Shown in pieces: positions 23,116 through 33,662 of a DNA stretch of 64,000 nucleotides (position 1 is its first letter; every line of letters starts with the position of its first letter). The notes under the pieces are model-generated. The model saw only the letters and a program-made list of their open reading frames with translations. It did no database searches and was not told the DNA's origin. The stretch is from Rhizophagus clarus (Eukaryota; Glomeromycota; Glomeromycetes; Glomerales; Glomeraceae): the NCBI GenBank assembly GCA_015698045.1, contig BLAL01000012.1, forward strand, positions 806,001 to 870,000. Reading direction: 5' to 3'. Made by a program: the position numbers and the translations under genes.

Positions 23116-24697
23116 TAGTCGAAAAAAGCCTTGATGAAATTCGGCCTATATTCAACTAAAATTAAAAAATATTTGACCTCAATTAGTAGTAATTAGATAT
23201 ACATTTGAATATTAATGTATATCACGTATCAATTGATGAGTGTTACACATATCAAATCAGCCACAGTTCAATATTTGAACTTTTTAACTTTATTTCCCTT
23301 TCTTTATGCACTTTTCGTTAAATAGCAATACAGAACTCTTTACTACAAACAATTTGACGAAAGCCTTTTTCTACTTCTCTCGTAAAAAACCCTCCCCTAC
23401 CTTTACTTTCCCAGCTTTCATTCTTATCAAAAAAAAACCTTAACGAAGTTACCTAACATTTCAGGTTTAGCTTCTTTGAAACATGAAATTTCATTGTCAG
23501 TTTAGAATATTTGCAACCTAAAAGGAAAATATTTGATCCTGTTACAGTCTGAATTTGGTAAGAATATTTTTTTTTGATTATTCTCTAATGAGACGTTTAG
23601 AAACTGAACGTTTTGATTTTTCTTTATGATTGGAAATAAAATAAGCTAAATAAATGGACGAAAAAGTGAGGGAGCTAGAAAATTAGCGAAGAGGTTAACT
23701 AACCTTAGTTAAGCCTAGTAGAAGTATCTTTGTTCGCTACTAAGGCCTATTTTAGGAATTCAAAAAGGAGAAAAGTTCTCTGAACTTTCTGATTTAACAA
23801 AACAGCTATTAACATTTCATCTTTTACTGTGTGACTATAGACGCGGTATTGTGGTTAGTATTTCTTTAAGTCTATTTAGTTGTTTTTAACATTTTATTCT
23901 TAATGAACTGTCACTAACAGTTCTTTTTTTAGATGGTTGATTCTTGGACAGGTTTCGGTAAGAGGTAAATATTCTTAGATTATTTATTTAATGAAGCGTT
24001 TACTAAAAGTTTTGTTTCTTTTATTCTTTTCTTTTAGACGGTTCTTCGACTAGTTGAAAGTATGATTTTGGTGAGTAGTACACTTTAATTTTTTATTCCA
24101 TTTTGCTAAGAATGATTACGAATTTTCTTATTTTTCCTTTTTAAATAGTTGATTCTTCGGTATTTTGAATGCAGAATTTTATTTATTTTTTCTTTTTTTA
24201 TTTTGTCTTGTTTTCTTTTTTAGACGTCTCGATTTTCTGAAGTGATATATATGTATGAAAATTCGGTGGATTTCTTCAAATTATCTTTTATACGAAGCAG
24301 TTCATATGGCCAGTTTTTCAGATATTTGGACATAGTATTTCGGCAAGTAAAAAGCCAGCTCCTTTTTTTAAATTTCTTAATTTAATGAACAATATTAACT
24401 GTTCATTTTTTTATTTTTTTTTATTCTAGATATTGCTTTGGATGTGGATTCAGTTGATGTGGATTCGGTTGGATATTAATATAAAGGAAAAGCTATTTTT
24501 TAAAAATTTTTTATTTTAATGATCTTTACTAATAGATTGTTTCTTTTCTTTTTTAGGCAAGTTTTTTGAAGTAGAATAATGGACCAAAATAGCAAATTTT
24601 AGGCGAATTAGAACAATTTTTAGATTGACGGGTAGATTAGTTTTCATACTGTTATTTGACCTAGTTAAATTTAGGCCAAATTGTCCTATTTCGACTA
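23116..24697. mobile_element. element C, short inverted-repeat element with ladder C
   Basis: The left end AGTCGAAAAAAGCC continues through AATTCGGCCTATATTCAACTA. The right end, complemented, reads AGTCGAAATAGGAC and AATTTGGCCTAAATTTAACTA, giving inverted ends of about 40 bases with small gaps. The flanks read ACATCACT on the left and ACATCAGG on the right, six of eight bases alike, which could be an imperfect 8-base target duplication. There is no transposase; it carries a promoter-like stretch (about 23.2-23.3 kb) and ladder C. It ends exactly where the Plavaka terminus begins. Confidence 0.5.
23550..24600 (+). repeat. exon-intron ladder C (about 6-7 units)
   Basis: It has the same organisation as ladders A and B. 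Examples: the acceptor CTTTTTTTAG near 23930, then exon ATGGTTGATTCTTGGACAGG, then donor GTAAGAGG; the acceptor at 24038, then exon ACGGTTCTTCGACTAGTTGA, then donor GTGAGTAG. Further acceptors lie near 24150, 24224, 24430 and 24557. Branch-point words sit in hairpins such as GAACTGTCACTAACAGTTC at 23905-23923. No reading frame spans the units. Confidence 0.5.
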
Positions 24698-24714
24698 CAT
24701 CAGGAAATTTTTTT

Positions 24715-24915
24715 AGGGGATATATATCGATGGATAGGTCACATGATATATATCGATAATAATCGGACTCGTCGAGTAGTATCGATGTGGGTAAATGATG
24801 ACAAATTATCAGAATTTAACTAAAATGACAAATATCGATAGAGATGTATATCGATGGAAAGGTCACATGATATCTATCGATAATAATCAGACTCGTCAAG
24901 TAGTATCGATACGGA
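24715..24915. repeat. left subterminal repeats of the Plavaka element
   Basis: Two tandem units of about 120 bases with GGTCACATGATAT, ATCGATAATAATCGGACTCG and GAGTAGTATCGAT. The same units, inverted, end element B at 13.69-13.91 kb. Confidence 0.65.
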
Positions 24916-25163
24916 AAAGATGATTACTTATCGGAATTAAGCCTAAACGATAAAAGTTGAGAAAATTTCATACGATAAAAATCAAGAAAATTCAAACGAT
25001 AAATATTGAAAATATTCATTGCGATTACTAACGTAAATTTATTTATTTATTTATAATAATAAAATTCATAATAAAATTCATAATGATAATAATTATAATT
25101 AATTATAAAATATTAGTATGCCACCTTAAAATAAAACATCACTTTCCAACCTATGAATAATTG

Positions 25164-26976
25164 CTAATCATCATAAAACAAGTCATCATGCAACGTCATT
25201 AATGTATCATCACCTCTGAGAATTACATCTGTTTCCTCCTCCTCTTCAAAAGAGCCTGTTTTCGGAATTTCCGGAACTTCTTCCCTCAATATCTCCTGCG
25301 CGTCATGTATAGTAAAACCTCCTTTTTTTTCGAATAAATCCTAATAAAGTATTAATTCGAATTTTATCTAACTGAATAGATTTCAAATTATATAAATTGG
25401 TTTAAATAACAGCCACATACCTTAAATTTCCGATATCGTCGTTCTAGAGGTTTTTTCCGCACTCTACGTCGGGGTAGCTAGGATTCAATACTATATCGCA
25501 TATCGCTGACGTATAAATATAGATATTCTGAAATGACTCGTCGGTATCAGATATTGCGGGAAATGCGAGTTTTGTTATATTTTCGATTACATTATCGTTA
25601 TCATCATATAACTTATTATAACACTCTTTAACTTGTGATAAATTTTTCTAGCTTGTTATATCTTGCGGGCTTTTTCGTTTATTACCACTTATTGATTGTA
25701 GACCGAATTCCTTAAAAATAGCGCTTTTCACTGCTGCAACGTGTACTCCTCTCATATCTTTCATTTTTCGCATGAGCTATAAAAGAAAATAAAAAATCCA
25801 TAATGATAATCGAAAAATTTAAATTAAACACAACAGTTATGATTACGATTATTAATGATAATCACCATAGAATGATGGCGTCCTGAAAATGCGTTCGTCC
25901 ACTCTCTATAGCCTACTTCACGAAGATAATCAGGATGATGTTGATTTAGCCAATTTTCGAGCTCCAACTTAAAATTTTCAAAGGTAGGCCACATATTGTC
26001 CGGAAAGGATTTATTGCACACCGAGTTATAACCTTCCTATATTAGTGTATGATAATAAATAATTGCAATTATGTTGTGATTTGGTGACGGATGGTATAAG
26101 AGAGAATAGCACCAGGTTTTCGTTAGAAACTTACATTGAAGACCTTTTCGCTTAGGTCAATTTTTTTCTTTTTCTCATTTTGCAACTTAATCTGGTTTTG
26201 GATCCATCCGACTTTCTCGAGCGTCTCTTTATGTAATTCATATAGAGCTCGTATTTGCTTACCTTGTTTTATAAGCATGTCCTCGCAACTTTTTCTGCTT
26301 TTAGGAGGTTGGACATTGATCTCCGGTGTTTCTTCTGCAGTTGTAGTTGACGAGCTTCTTCCATGCTCAACAGCTGGCGTGGTCGGCTTACTGCGCCGTA
26401 CATTTTCTCTATTTGTTTCTGGTACAAGCGTTTCAGAATTTTCATCGCCAGCTGACATTAATGTATTAACCCAGTAAATTGTATTAGGTGTAATAGATGT
26501 AAACTGAAATGAAATATCGACAATTTTCGAGTCTGGAAATTATCACTTACTTTGCTTTGATTGTCTGCCGTATGTTTTGAGTTGTTTAGAAATATATTCC
26601 TTTATCCTTCGAGTGTTATCTAAAAAATAAATGATTGATTATAAAAGGTTTATTAACATAATATCTAACAAATCATAATAAATATATATGGATCATTACC
26701 TTCTGCTAGTGGTGTAGTTTGCGAAGATTCCGCTACTACTTCCATTTCTTCTTGATCACTATCTGATCCCTGGTTACTAGTATCTGATTTTTTGGCTGTC
26801 TCTTTAGCTTGTGAACTAATAGTATCTGATTCTTTAGCAGGCTCTTTAGTTTGCGAAGTATCTTTCCGCTTTACAATTTTTCTTGGGCCTTCTTGTTCAT
26901 TATTATATTCGTTATTTGATTCCTGAGACTGTTTATCTTTGTTAGCTCTAGTGGAATATTTTCATTTTTTTGGCAT
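25164..26976 (-). pseudogene. Plavaka accessory gene, multi-exon, lightly broken
   Basis: The start codon is at 26974-26976 (MPKK), but codon 5 is TGA, which may replace a Trp. Exon 1 is Ser/Glu/Lys-rich with a repeated QTKEPAKESDTISSQAKE-like pattern. The next exons give NTRRIKEYISKQLKTYG, then SITPNTIYWVNTLM and a disordered Ser/Thr/Pro stretch, then a likely coiled coil (KQGKQIRALYELHKETLEKV), then WLNQHHPDYLREVGYREW, then a basic exon (MRKMKDMRGVHVAAVKSA) with two more stops, and an acidic C-terminus ending LHDDLFYDD with the stop at 25164. Introns have GTAAG-like donors and AG acceptors. The family is not recognised; its position, divergent from the transposase inside one element, suggests a helper DNA-binding or assembly factor. 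Confidence 0.5.
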
Positions 26977-27239
26977 TTTTTTAAAAAGGTTTGAAACAAA
27001 TTAGTAAAAAAAGAAAGATATAAATGGTTAGACTAAAGAAGAGCGAAGAAAAATTTAGTATAAAGTGGAAAAAGGAGCAAACGAAAAAGGATTGAAGAAG
27101 AAGCAGATGAAAAAGGATTGAAGAAGAAGCGGACGAAAAAGGATTGAAGAAGATTTGAATGTAAAATCAAAGATAAAAAAAGTTTAAAAAAAAGGTTGGA
27201 AAAGTATCCTATATATAAACTTTTCTAAAGTTTGATAAA

Positions 27240-28080
27240 CTATTTAGATCAGTAAAACTTGATGTGACGCGTAAATAATTATAATGCATACTAATTAAAT
27301 TATTATAGTGACGCGTTATTAATTGTAATGCATAATTAAAATATTATAACGATGCATATTAGTTAATTGTACTCAAAATTAAATGGATTAAACAAGGGAT
27401 AACGACGCATATTAGTTAATTGTACTCTAAAATTAAATAAATTCGAGGGATAACAATGTATATTAGTTAATTGTAAATAAATTCGAGGGATAACGATGCA
27501 TATTAATTATTTGTAAATAAATTCGAGGGATACGGTAACAATGCACATTAGTGTTAATTGTACTCTAAAATTAAATAAATTCGAGGGATAACAATGTATA
27601 TTAGTTAATTGTAAATAAATTCGAAGGATAACGATGCATATTAATTATTTGTAAATAAATTCGAGGGATATGATAACAATGCACATTAGTGTTAATTGTA
27701 CTCTAAAATTAAATAAATTCGAGGGATAACAATGTATATTAGTTAATTGTAAATAAATTCGAGTGATAACGATGCATATTAATTATTTGTAAATAAATTC
27801 GAGGGATACGGTAACAATGCACATTAGTTAACTGAAAATATCCAATCATAGTAGTAAATGGTATTGATCTCTTTCAATTACTCAAAATTAAATAAATTAT
27901 TTGAAAATTTAACAATACAAAACAATACAATTAATCGAGATATAACGATGCATATTTAATTGTTGTACTCAAAAATTAAATAGATCAACAATACAATTAA
28001 GAAAAGTCTAAAAATATCTGTATTGTTTACTAATAAAACTGATCGTCGTCTACTACTAGTAAAGCTGAAATAATGAAATA
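27240..28080. repeat. higher-order tandem repeat between the two Plavaka genes
   Basis: Units of about 120 bases (three clear copies, 27.42-27.84 kb) are built from shorter related blocks with AAATAAATTCGAGGGATAAC, ATGTATATTAGTTAATTG and CACATTAGTGTTAATTG. Degenerate blocks continue on both sides. The region is shared upstream DNA of the divergent genes and may hold their promoter or regulatory sites. Just downstream, the phrase TTTTGTTCAGGCAA is duplicated at 28103 and 28138. Confidence 0.6.
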
Positions 28081-28197
28081 TATATATTACATCGTTTTTT
28101 GGTTTTGTTCAGGCAATAAATTCCGTTTTTACTAGTTTTGTTCAGGCAACAAATTCACTTTTATAAAATTTGGTTCCGTTCACTATCGCTAAAACTC

Positions 28198-31100
28198 AAA
28201 ATGACCTATAAATGTTCATATTGTTCATGTACTTTTTCGTCAACTTATGCATTAAAACGACATATTTTGGACAAGCATCAATATATTGACGAAGATGAAG
28301 AAGTAACCTTTCAATCAAACATGCCACACGAAGAACCTGATCTCTGGGATGATGATGATAAAGAAGTATCAAAAGTGCTATATCATGAAGAATCCGGTCT
28401 CTGGGATGATGATCTTTCAATGAAAGATGACGAATCTGAATCGAAAATAATATTAGAACAACCCGTAGAATCTCATGAAAATTTACAAATTTCTGAAGAG
28501 TCGGATGAGGAAAGTGGGAAATTTGATGACAATGATGAGTCGAATGAGGAAAGTGGTGAATTTGATGACGATGATAATAAGGATAATGAAGTTGACTTAA
28601 CATACTCGTTATCTATCGATGCTGAAGATTTTTGTGGGACCACACTAGATGATGCAATAAGAGACAAAACACATCCACCTAACACTGAATGGCTGAACGA
28701 CATTTATCGTGAATTCATGGAAATTGTTATGGAATATCAATTATCTAATTCTTGCGGTGATAGGATAATTAAGTTAATCAATAAAAGCAGACAAGAGGCC
28801 AAAAAAAACCCATTACCAATAAATACTAAGGAAGGTCGTAGATAAGGATGGTGCTGCAAATAAGCAATTGCAGAATAATTGCGATTTACGGTATTGCGGA
28901 ACATTGCGGATTTTTAAACCTAAATATCCGCAATTCCGCAATCCGCAATTGTCCGCAATTCCGCAAATATTCCGCAATTCCACAAAGTACCGCAATTCAA
29001 TTGCGGAATAATTGCGGAATTGCGGCACATTTGCGGAATTGCGATACATTTGCGGAATTGCAATTTCGCTAAAGCAATCCAAAAAACGTTGTGAAACGTT
29101 TTTTTTAATTAAATATACTTTGAAAAAACATTTTGCAACGTTTTTTCTTTAAATTAATTAAAAAACGTTGCGAAACGTTTTTTTTTAATTAAATATACTT
29201 TGAAAAAACGTTTCGCAACGTTTTTTCTTTAAATTAATTAAAAAAACATTGCGAAATGCTTTTTATTAATTAAAATACTTTGAAAAAACGTTTTGCAACG
29301 TTTTTTCTTTAAATTAATTAAAAAAACGTTGCGAAACGCTTTTTATTAATTAAAATACTTTGAAAAAACGTTTCGCAACGTTTTTTTGTTAAATTAATTA
29401 AAAAAAATGTTGCGTAAACGTTTTTTTTATTAAATCAGTTCGGTAAACTGCCAAAACCGATCAGGTGAATTGCGGAATTGCGGTTCACTAACCGCAATTC
29501 AACTCCAAAATCCGCAATATTGCGGATTTGATAAATCAATTGCAGCACCATCCTTAGTCGTAGATTTCTTGATGTTAACGAATTTCCTTATATGAAATTC
29601 AAAAAAGTCCTTATCACGAAATTTCAGGATAAAGATTATTCTTTTTATTATCAACCAATAATTCATGGAATTAAAGTTCTGCTTCTTCAATCCGAAATGA
29701 ATGAAGAATTTGTTTTTAAGTATAAAAATCACAATACATTGATTAAGACTTATGGTGAACAATTCGAAAGTAATTGGTGGTATATCACGGAAAATAAAAT
29801 TCCTGTCGATAACAAATTATTATCGATAATAATCTACGCCAATTCCACAACTTGTGATCATCTGGGCAAAACTTCTGAACATCCTATATATATTTCACTC
29901 GGAAATATACCAAATTGGCAGCGAAATAAACCTAACGCTAAAGTACTTGTTGGTTATTTGCCAAAATTGAAAGCAAAAGATAATACTACAAGGAATTCTG
30001 AGTCTTTCCGAAGATTACAGAGACTCATTTTTCAGAGATGTCTCCGAATATTATTATCGCCGATAATGAATCAAAATGACATGTATTTAGTTGTTCAAAA
30101 TAAAATACATCCATTTACACCAAAATTATCGGTTATTCTTGCTGATATGGCGGAAGCAGGAGCATTTACCGCAACATATCTTCCATCAACTTCTAAACGA
30201 CCATGTTATTATTGCTTGATAAATAACGAAGATCTTAATAATATGGCATTATCTCATATTGATTTACGAACTCCAGAAAAGATGAAACTAGCTATTAGTG
30301 AGAATCAAGCAAGTGAATTTTCGATTCATAAGGAGTTTAATTATTTTTGGGATTTTGACGATTTTAATATTTATGAGGTGACTGCTCCAGATCGTATGCA
30401 TTTACTCGACCTTGGAGTAACAAAGTATCTCATAGAATTTACTCGTGAATTGTTACACCGAAAGGTCAGCAATAGAGGAGTAAAAGATATGGACCACAGA
30501 TTGTGCGCAATCCCACGATATCCAGGCTTAATAATATTAAAAAACAGATTGGAAAATATATCTAAATTTACTGCCAATGATTATCATAATATAATGAAAG
30601 TGATTATTTTCGTTATAGATAATTTATACGATGATTATAAAGAAGGTGGAATACCATGTAAGAGACTGTGCAACATTTTTCATAAATATTTGGTAATATA
30701 TATGAAGTTGCGTCAGGAGTCATTTACGGATACCGAGTTAACAGAATTAGAGGTAAATATCGATTATTAATTCTAAACCAAATCTTTAATTAGTATTTAA
30801 TTTCAGTTTTTTAAAAATTTATTACTACTATTACTAGACGTTAATAACTGAATTCTGTCAAGAATTTGTAACGATATTTGCCGAATATTCTCCAAGTCGC
30901 TGTAAAATACCTAAACTTCACGTGCTTCGTTATCATGTAATTCCGTCAATTCGACTTTATGGTTCGATGAATGGGATGTCAACAGAAACATATGAAACTT
31001 TGCATAAGAAGAGCGTTAAAACTCCATATCGAATGACAAATAAAAGAAATTATGTTCCACAAATGTTAACTACGGTAATGTTATATGATCTGTTTCGTCA

Positions 31101-31803
31101 TAATCTATTTTAATCGATTAATTTAAATTTGATATGATAGGTGCGACGTCAATATTTAGCCTTGAAACAAAAAAAACCTACGATAAGGAGATCTAGTGGA
31201 TTTCGAAATCTTTTATGGGAGTTCAAATTTACTGAAATTGAAACAACAGTTTCTAAAATAAAACAAGACACCGATATCCATCATCTGTATAAAGAAGGGT
31301 TTGATAACCTTCATGCAGGTTTTGAAGAGTTTTTGACAGAAAATGAGTTAGAATATGATTATGAATCTGGGCATTTTAAAATATATTCTAGTGTAGCTGT
31401 TGAATCAACTGATATTATCTGAACAGCAGGAACCTTTTATGGTAATGAATGGTTCAGTGATGTAGTAGTCTCTTCCGAAGAAACTGCGTGGTATGGAAAG
31501 GTATGATATGCTTAAAATTTTTTATTAAGATTTTTGTCATGATGACATGTTATTAACTGAATTAAATTTAGGCACTTTTATTATTGGAATTTTCTGCAAA
31601 AGGTTTAAAAGAGCCAGTAAATCTTGCTTTGTTACGATGGTATGAAGAAGTACAAGAAGAAGAGATCATATACGACTGTCCAAGATTATGGCTAACTGAT
31701 CAATATACATGTGTTTACTTAGATTCGGTTGATATGTCAGTTCACATTATACCAAGAAATAACTGTGAAAATGAATATTTTGTTAATACGTATATTTTTT
31801 AAG
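28198..31803 (+). pseudogene. Plavaka transposase, interrupted by a MITE
   Basis: I chose the ATG at 28201 (MTYKCSYCSCTF), which places a C2H2 zinc finger (C-x2-C, then H-x3-H) at residues 4-26, as Plavaka proteins have. An acidic linker with two EESGLWDDD-like repeats follows. After the MITE (28843-29556) come the diagnostic blocks: TCDHLGKTSEHPIYISLGNI, PNWQRNKPNAKVLVGYLPKL, ILADMAEAGAFTATYLPSTS with a Cys-x2-Cys, and VTAPDRMHLLDLGVTKYL. Introns begin near 30750, 31075 and 31502. The C-terminal exons include PYRMTNKRNY and end at 31803. Besides the MITE there are in-frame stops at about 30.83 and 31.42 kb. Apart from these it is well kept, so inactivation looks fairly recent. Confidence 0.75.
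28843..29556. mobile_element. hAT-type MITE (714 bases) inside the Plavaka transposase
   Basis: The terminal inverted repeats are TAAGGATGGTGCTGCAA and its exact complement. It is flanked by a perfect 8-base target duplication, GTCGTAGA (28835-28842 and 29557-29564), which is the hAT hallmark. Subterminal parts are packed with TTGCGGAATTGCGG words. The core (29.08-29.43 kb) is a tandem array of about 78-base units containing the inverted pair CGTTGCGAAACG and CGTTTCGCAACG, so the element can fold into many hairpins. No coding capacity. The clean duplication points to a recent insertion. Confidence 0.85.
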
Positions 31804-31900
31804 GTGTAAAATAAAATTAGATTAATATTCTTAGTATTCATTTGTATATGAGTGCGTTTTATGATTTATTAATGAAACAATAAATAATGGATTTAACTTG

Positions 31901-32228
31901 ATTATTTTTGATAATTGTCAATATTGCAAATCATCGTTGAGATTATTTTTGATAACTGTCAATATCGCAAATTATCAGTGGGATTATTTTCGATAACTGT
32001 CAATATCGCAAATTATCAGTGCGATTATTTTCGATAATTGTCAATATCGCAAATCATCGTTGAGATTATTTTCGATAATTGTCAATATCGCAAATTATCA
32101 GTGCGATTATTTTCGATAACTGTCGACATCGCAAATTATCAGTGCAATTATTTTCGATAATTGCCAACATCGCAAATCATCGTCGAGATTATTTTTGATA
32201 ATTGTCAATATCGCAAATTATCAGTACG
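31901..32228. repeat. 41-base tandem repeat, exactly eight units
   Basis: The unit begins ATTATTTTCGATAATTGTCA and continues with ATATCGCAAATTATCAGTGCG. Two flavours (ending in CATCGTTGAG or TATCAGTGCG) alternate irregularly. It is the right subterminal array of the Plavaka element, presumably bound by its transposase. Confidence 0.9.
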
Positions 32229-32381
32229 ATTATTTTAGAAAAAGTTAAATATCGTTGTATAATTGTGAGATAATTATCGAATATTATCACATTATGTTGA
32301 CCATCGATTTATAAATACGATATTTATCGATAAAGTGATAATTATCGATGTATATCTTCTGAAAAAATTTCCTGATGTAGT

Positions 32382-32560
32382 GCATATTTTTGTACGCTTG
32401 ATTGAATTTATTAAATTTTTTTTTTCAACTATTCTTATAAATAAAAAAATTTGAATGTTGCAAATGTGACATTGATGAAATTTTAAACAATTAATAATTT
32501 ATAATATTTAGCATATTATCCAAATGACGAAAATGTGATAATTTAATATAAATAATAAAC
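32382..32560. other. AT-rich flank of the Plavaka element
   Basis: No gene or clear repeat seen. Confidence 0.3.
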
Positions 32561-32599
32561 ATTTTTTTTTTCTTGTAATTGTTTTTATTTATCTTTTTA

Positions 32600-32960
32600 C
32601 TATTATTTATTTATATATTTCTAACTGCTTTTTTTTACTCTTTACACGTTACTAATTTACTAACTACATCTATTAAAAATACTAACATTTTCTAACTACT
32701 TTTTTTACTTTTATTTTTTCACGTCACTAATATACTAACTATATATATTTAATATACTAACTTTTTTTTTACTTTTTTACACGCTACTAACTTACTAACT
32801 ACATCTATTAAATATACTAACTTTTTCCAACTGCTTTTTTTTACACGTCACTAATATACTAACTACATCTATTTAATATACTAACTTTTTTTTACATCTT
32901 ACATTATATTTCTTTAGCATACTAACCTTTTGTCTTTCTTTTGTTCTGTGTCTTAAACTC
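32600..32960. repeat. TACTAAC-rich degenerate minisatellite
   Basis: Four or so degenerate units of about 80-100 bases, each with ACACGTTACTAA, TTACTAACTACATCTATTAA and ATACTAACTTTTT. The word ACTAAC occurs many times. No donor-like sites alternate with it, so it is not called as a ladder. Confidence 0.55.
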
Positions 32961-33089
32961 AGCATGAATTAATATTCTAACATCTTCATGTCCTTGTAAG
33001 ATAAAACATTGGGTAATGAATCCTTTGTTACATTTACTTTTACTGTTATAGGTTTTGTATTTACATCTATTTTATATAATAAAATTTAC

Positions 33090-33300
33090 AAATTATAATA
33101 AATTAAATCATAATTTTGACTAGAATTGTATTTAATTTGAATGACAATTTTGGCTAATATTATATTAAATTAAACTTGAATTATAATTTCGGCTGGTATT
33201 ATATTAAATTTGTATTATAATTTCGGCTGGTATTACATTGCAAATTGAATCATAATTTTGGCTAGCATTACATTAAATTTGAATTATAATTTTAGCTAAT
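33090..33300. repeat. degenerate minisatellite of about 40-45 bases
   Basis: Repeats of GAATTATAATTTCGGCTGG followed by TATTATATTAAATT, five or so imperfect copies. Confidence 0.6.
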
Positions 33301-33324
33301 AAAACAATTGCAATTTGAACTATA

Positions 33325-33530
33325 TTCTGTATATATTCGGTATAAAACCTGTACGAAATTTGTATATATTCTGTATAAAACCTGTACGAAATTTGTGTAT
33401 ATTCTGTATAAAACCTGTACGAAATTTGTGTATATTTTGTATAAAACTTGTACGAAATTTGTGTATATTCTGTATAAAACCTGTACAAAATTTGTGTATA
33501 TTCTGTATAAAACCTGTACAAAATATGGTT
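33325..33530. repeat. 33-base minisatellite, about six copies
   Basis: The unit holds TATTCTGTATAAAACCTGTA followed by CGAAATTTGTGTA. Since 33 is a multiple of three, several frames on both strands stay open; none is a gene. It ends about 130 bases from the point where the LINE is cut. Confidence 0.85.
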
Positions 33531-33662
33531 ATAATCTGTACAATTAGCATTATCCGGAATTTGTACAAGTACAGAATATTTCATAATTCAGTACATTTTC
33601 TATCACTAATTGTACAGAATTTGTACAATAATATTTTCTGGACAAATTCCAGATTTTCAATT

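Larger units (their letters stand above)
24694..32381. mobile_element. Plavaka-type DNA transposon (CACTA clan)
   Basis: The terminal inverted repeats are ACTACATCAGGAAATTTTTT at 24694 and its complement ending at 32381; the right end can be read as CACTACATCAGG, as expected for the CACTA clan. Inward are subterminal arrays (two 120-base units at left, eight 41-base units at right). It carries two divergent genes: an accessory gene on minus (25164-26976) and the transposase on plus (28198-31803), separated by a repeat-rich shared upstream region (27.2-28.1 kb). The transposase is interrupted by a hAT-type MITE and has in-frame stops. No convincing target duplication is seen, perhaps because element C abuts the left end. 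Confidence 0.7.

Noticed and set aside
23105-23125. CACTA word as the right end of the Tnp2-type element
   Set aside because: CACTA at 23112 points the wrong way for a right terminus and no matching left end was found; it is better explained as the left flank and end of element C.
26136-26477. Plus-strand open frame opposite the accessory gene
   Set aside because: Shadow of the minus-strand exon, whose frame is supported by splice sites and neighbouring exons.
28848-29082. Cys/Asn-rich open frames on both strands
   Set aside because: They lie in the palindromic subterminal part of the hAT-type MITE and reflect the TTGCGGAA word, not coding.
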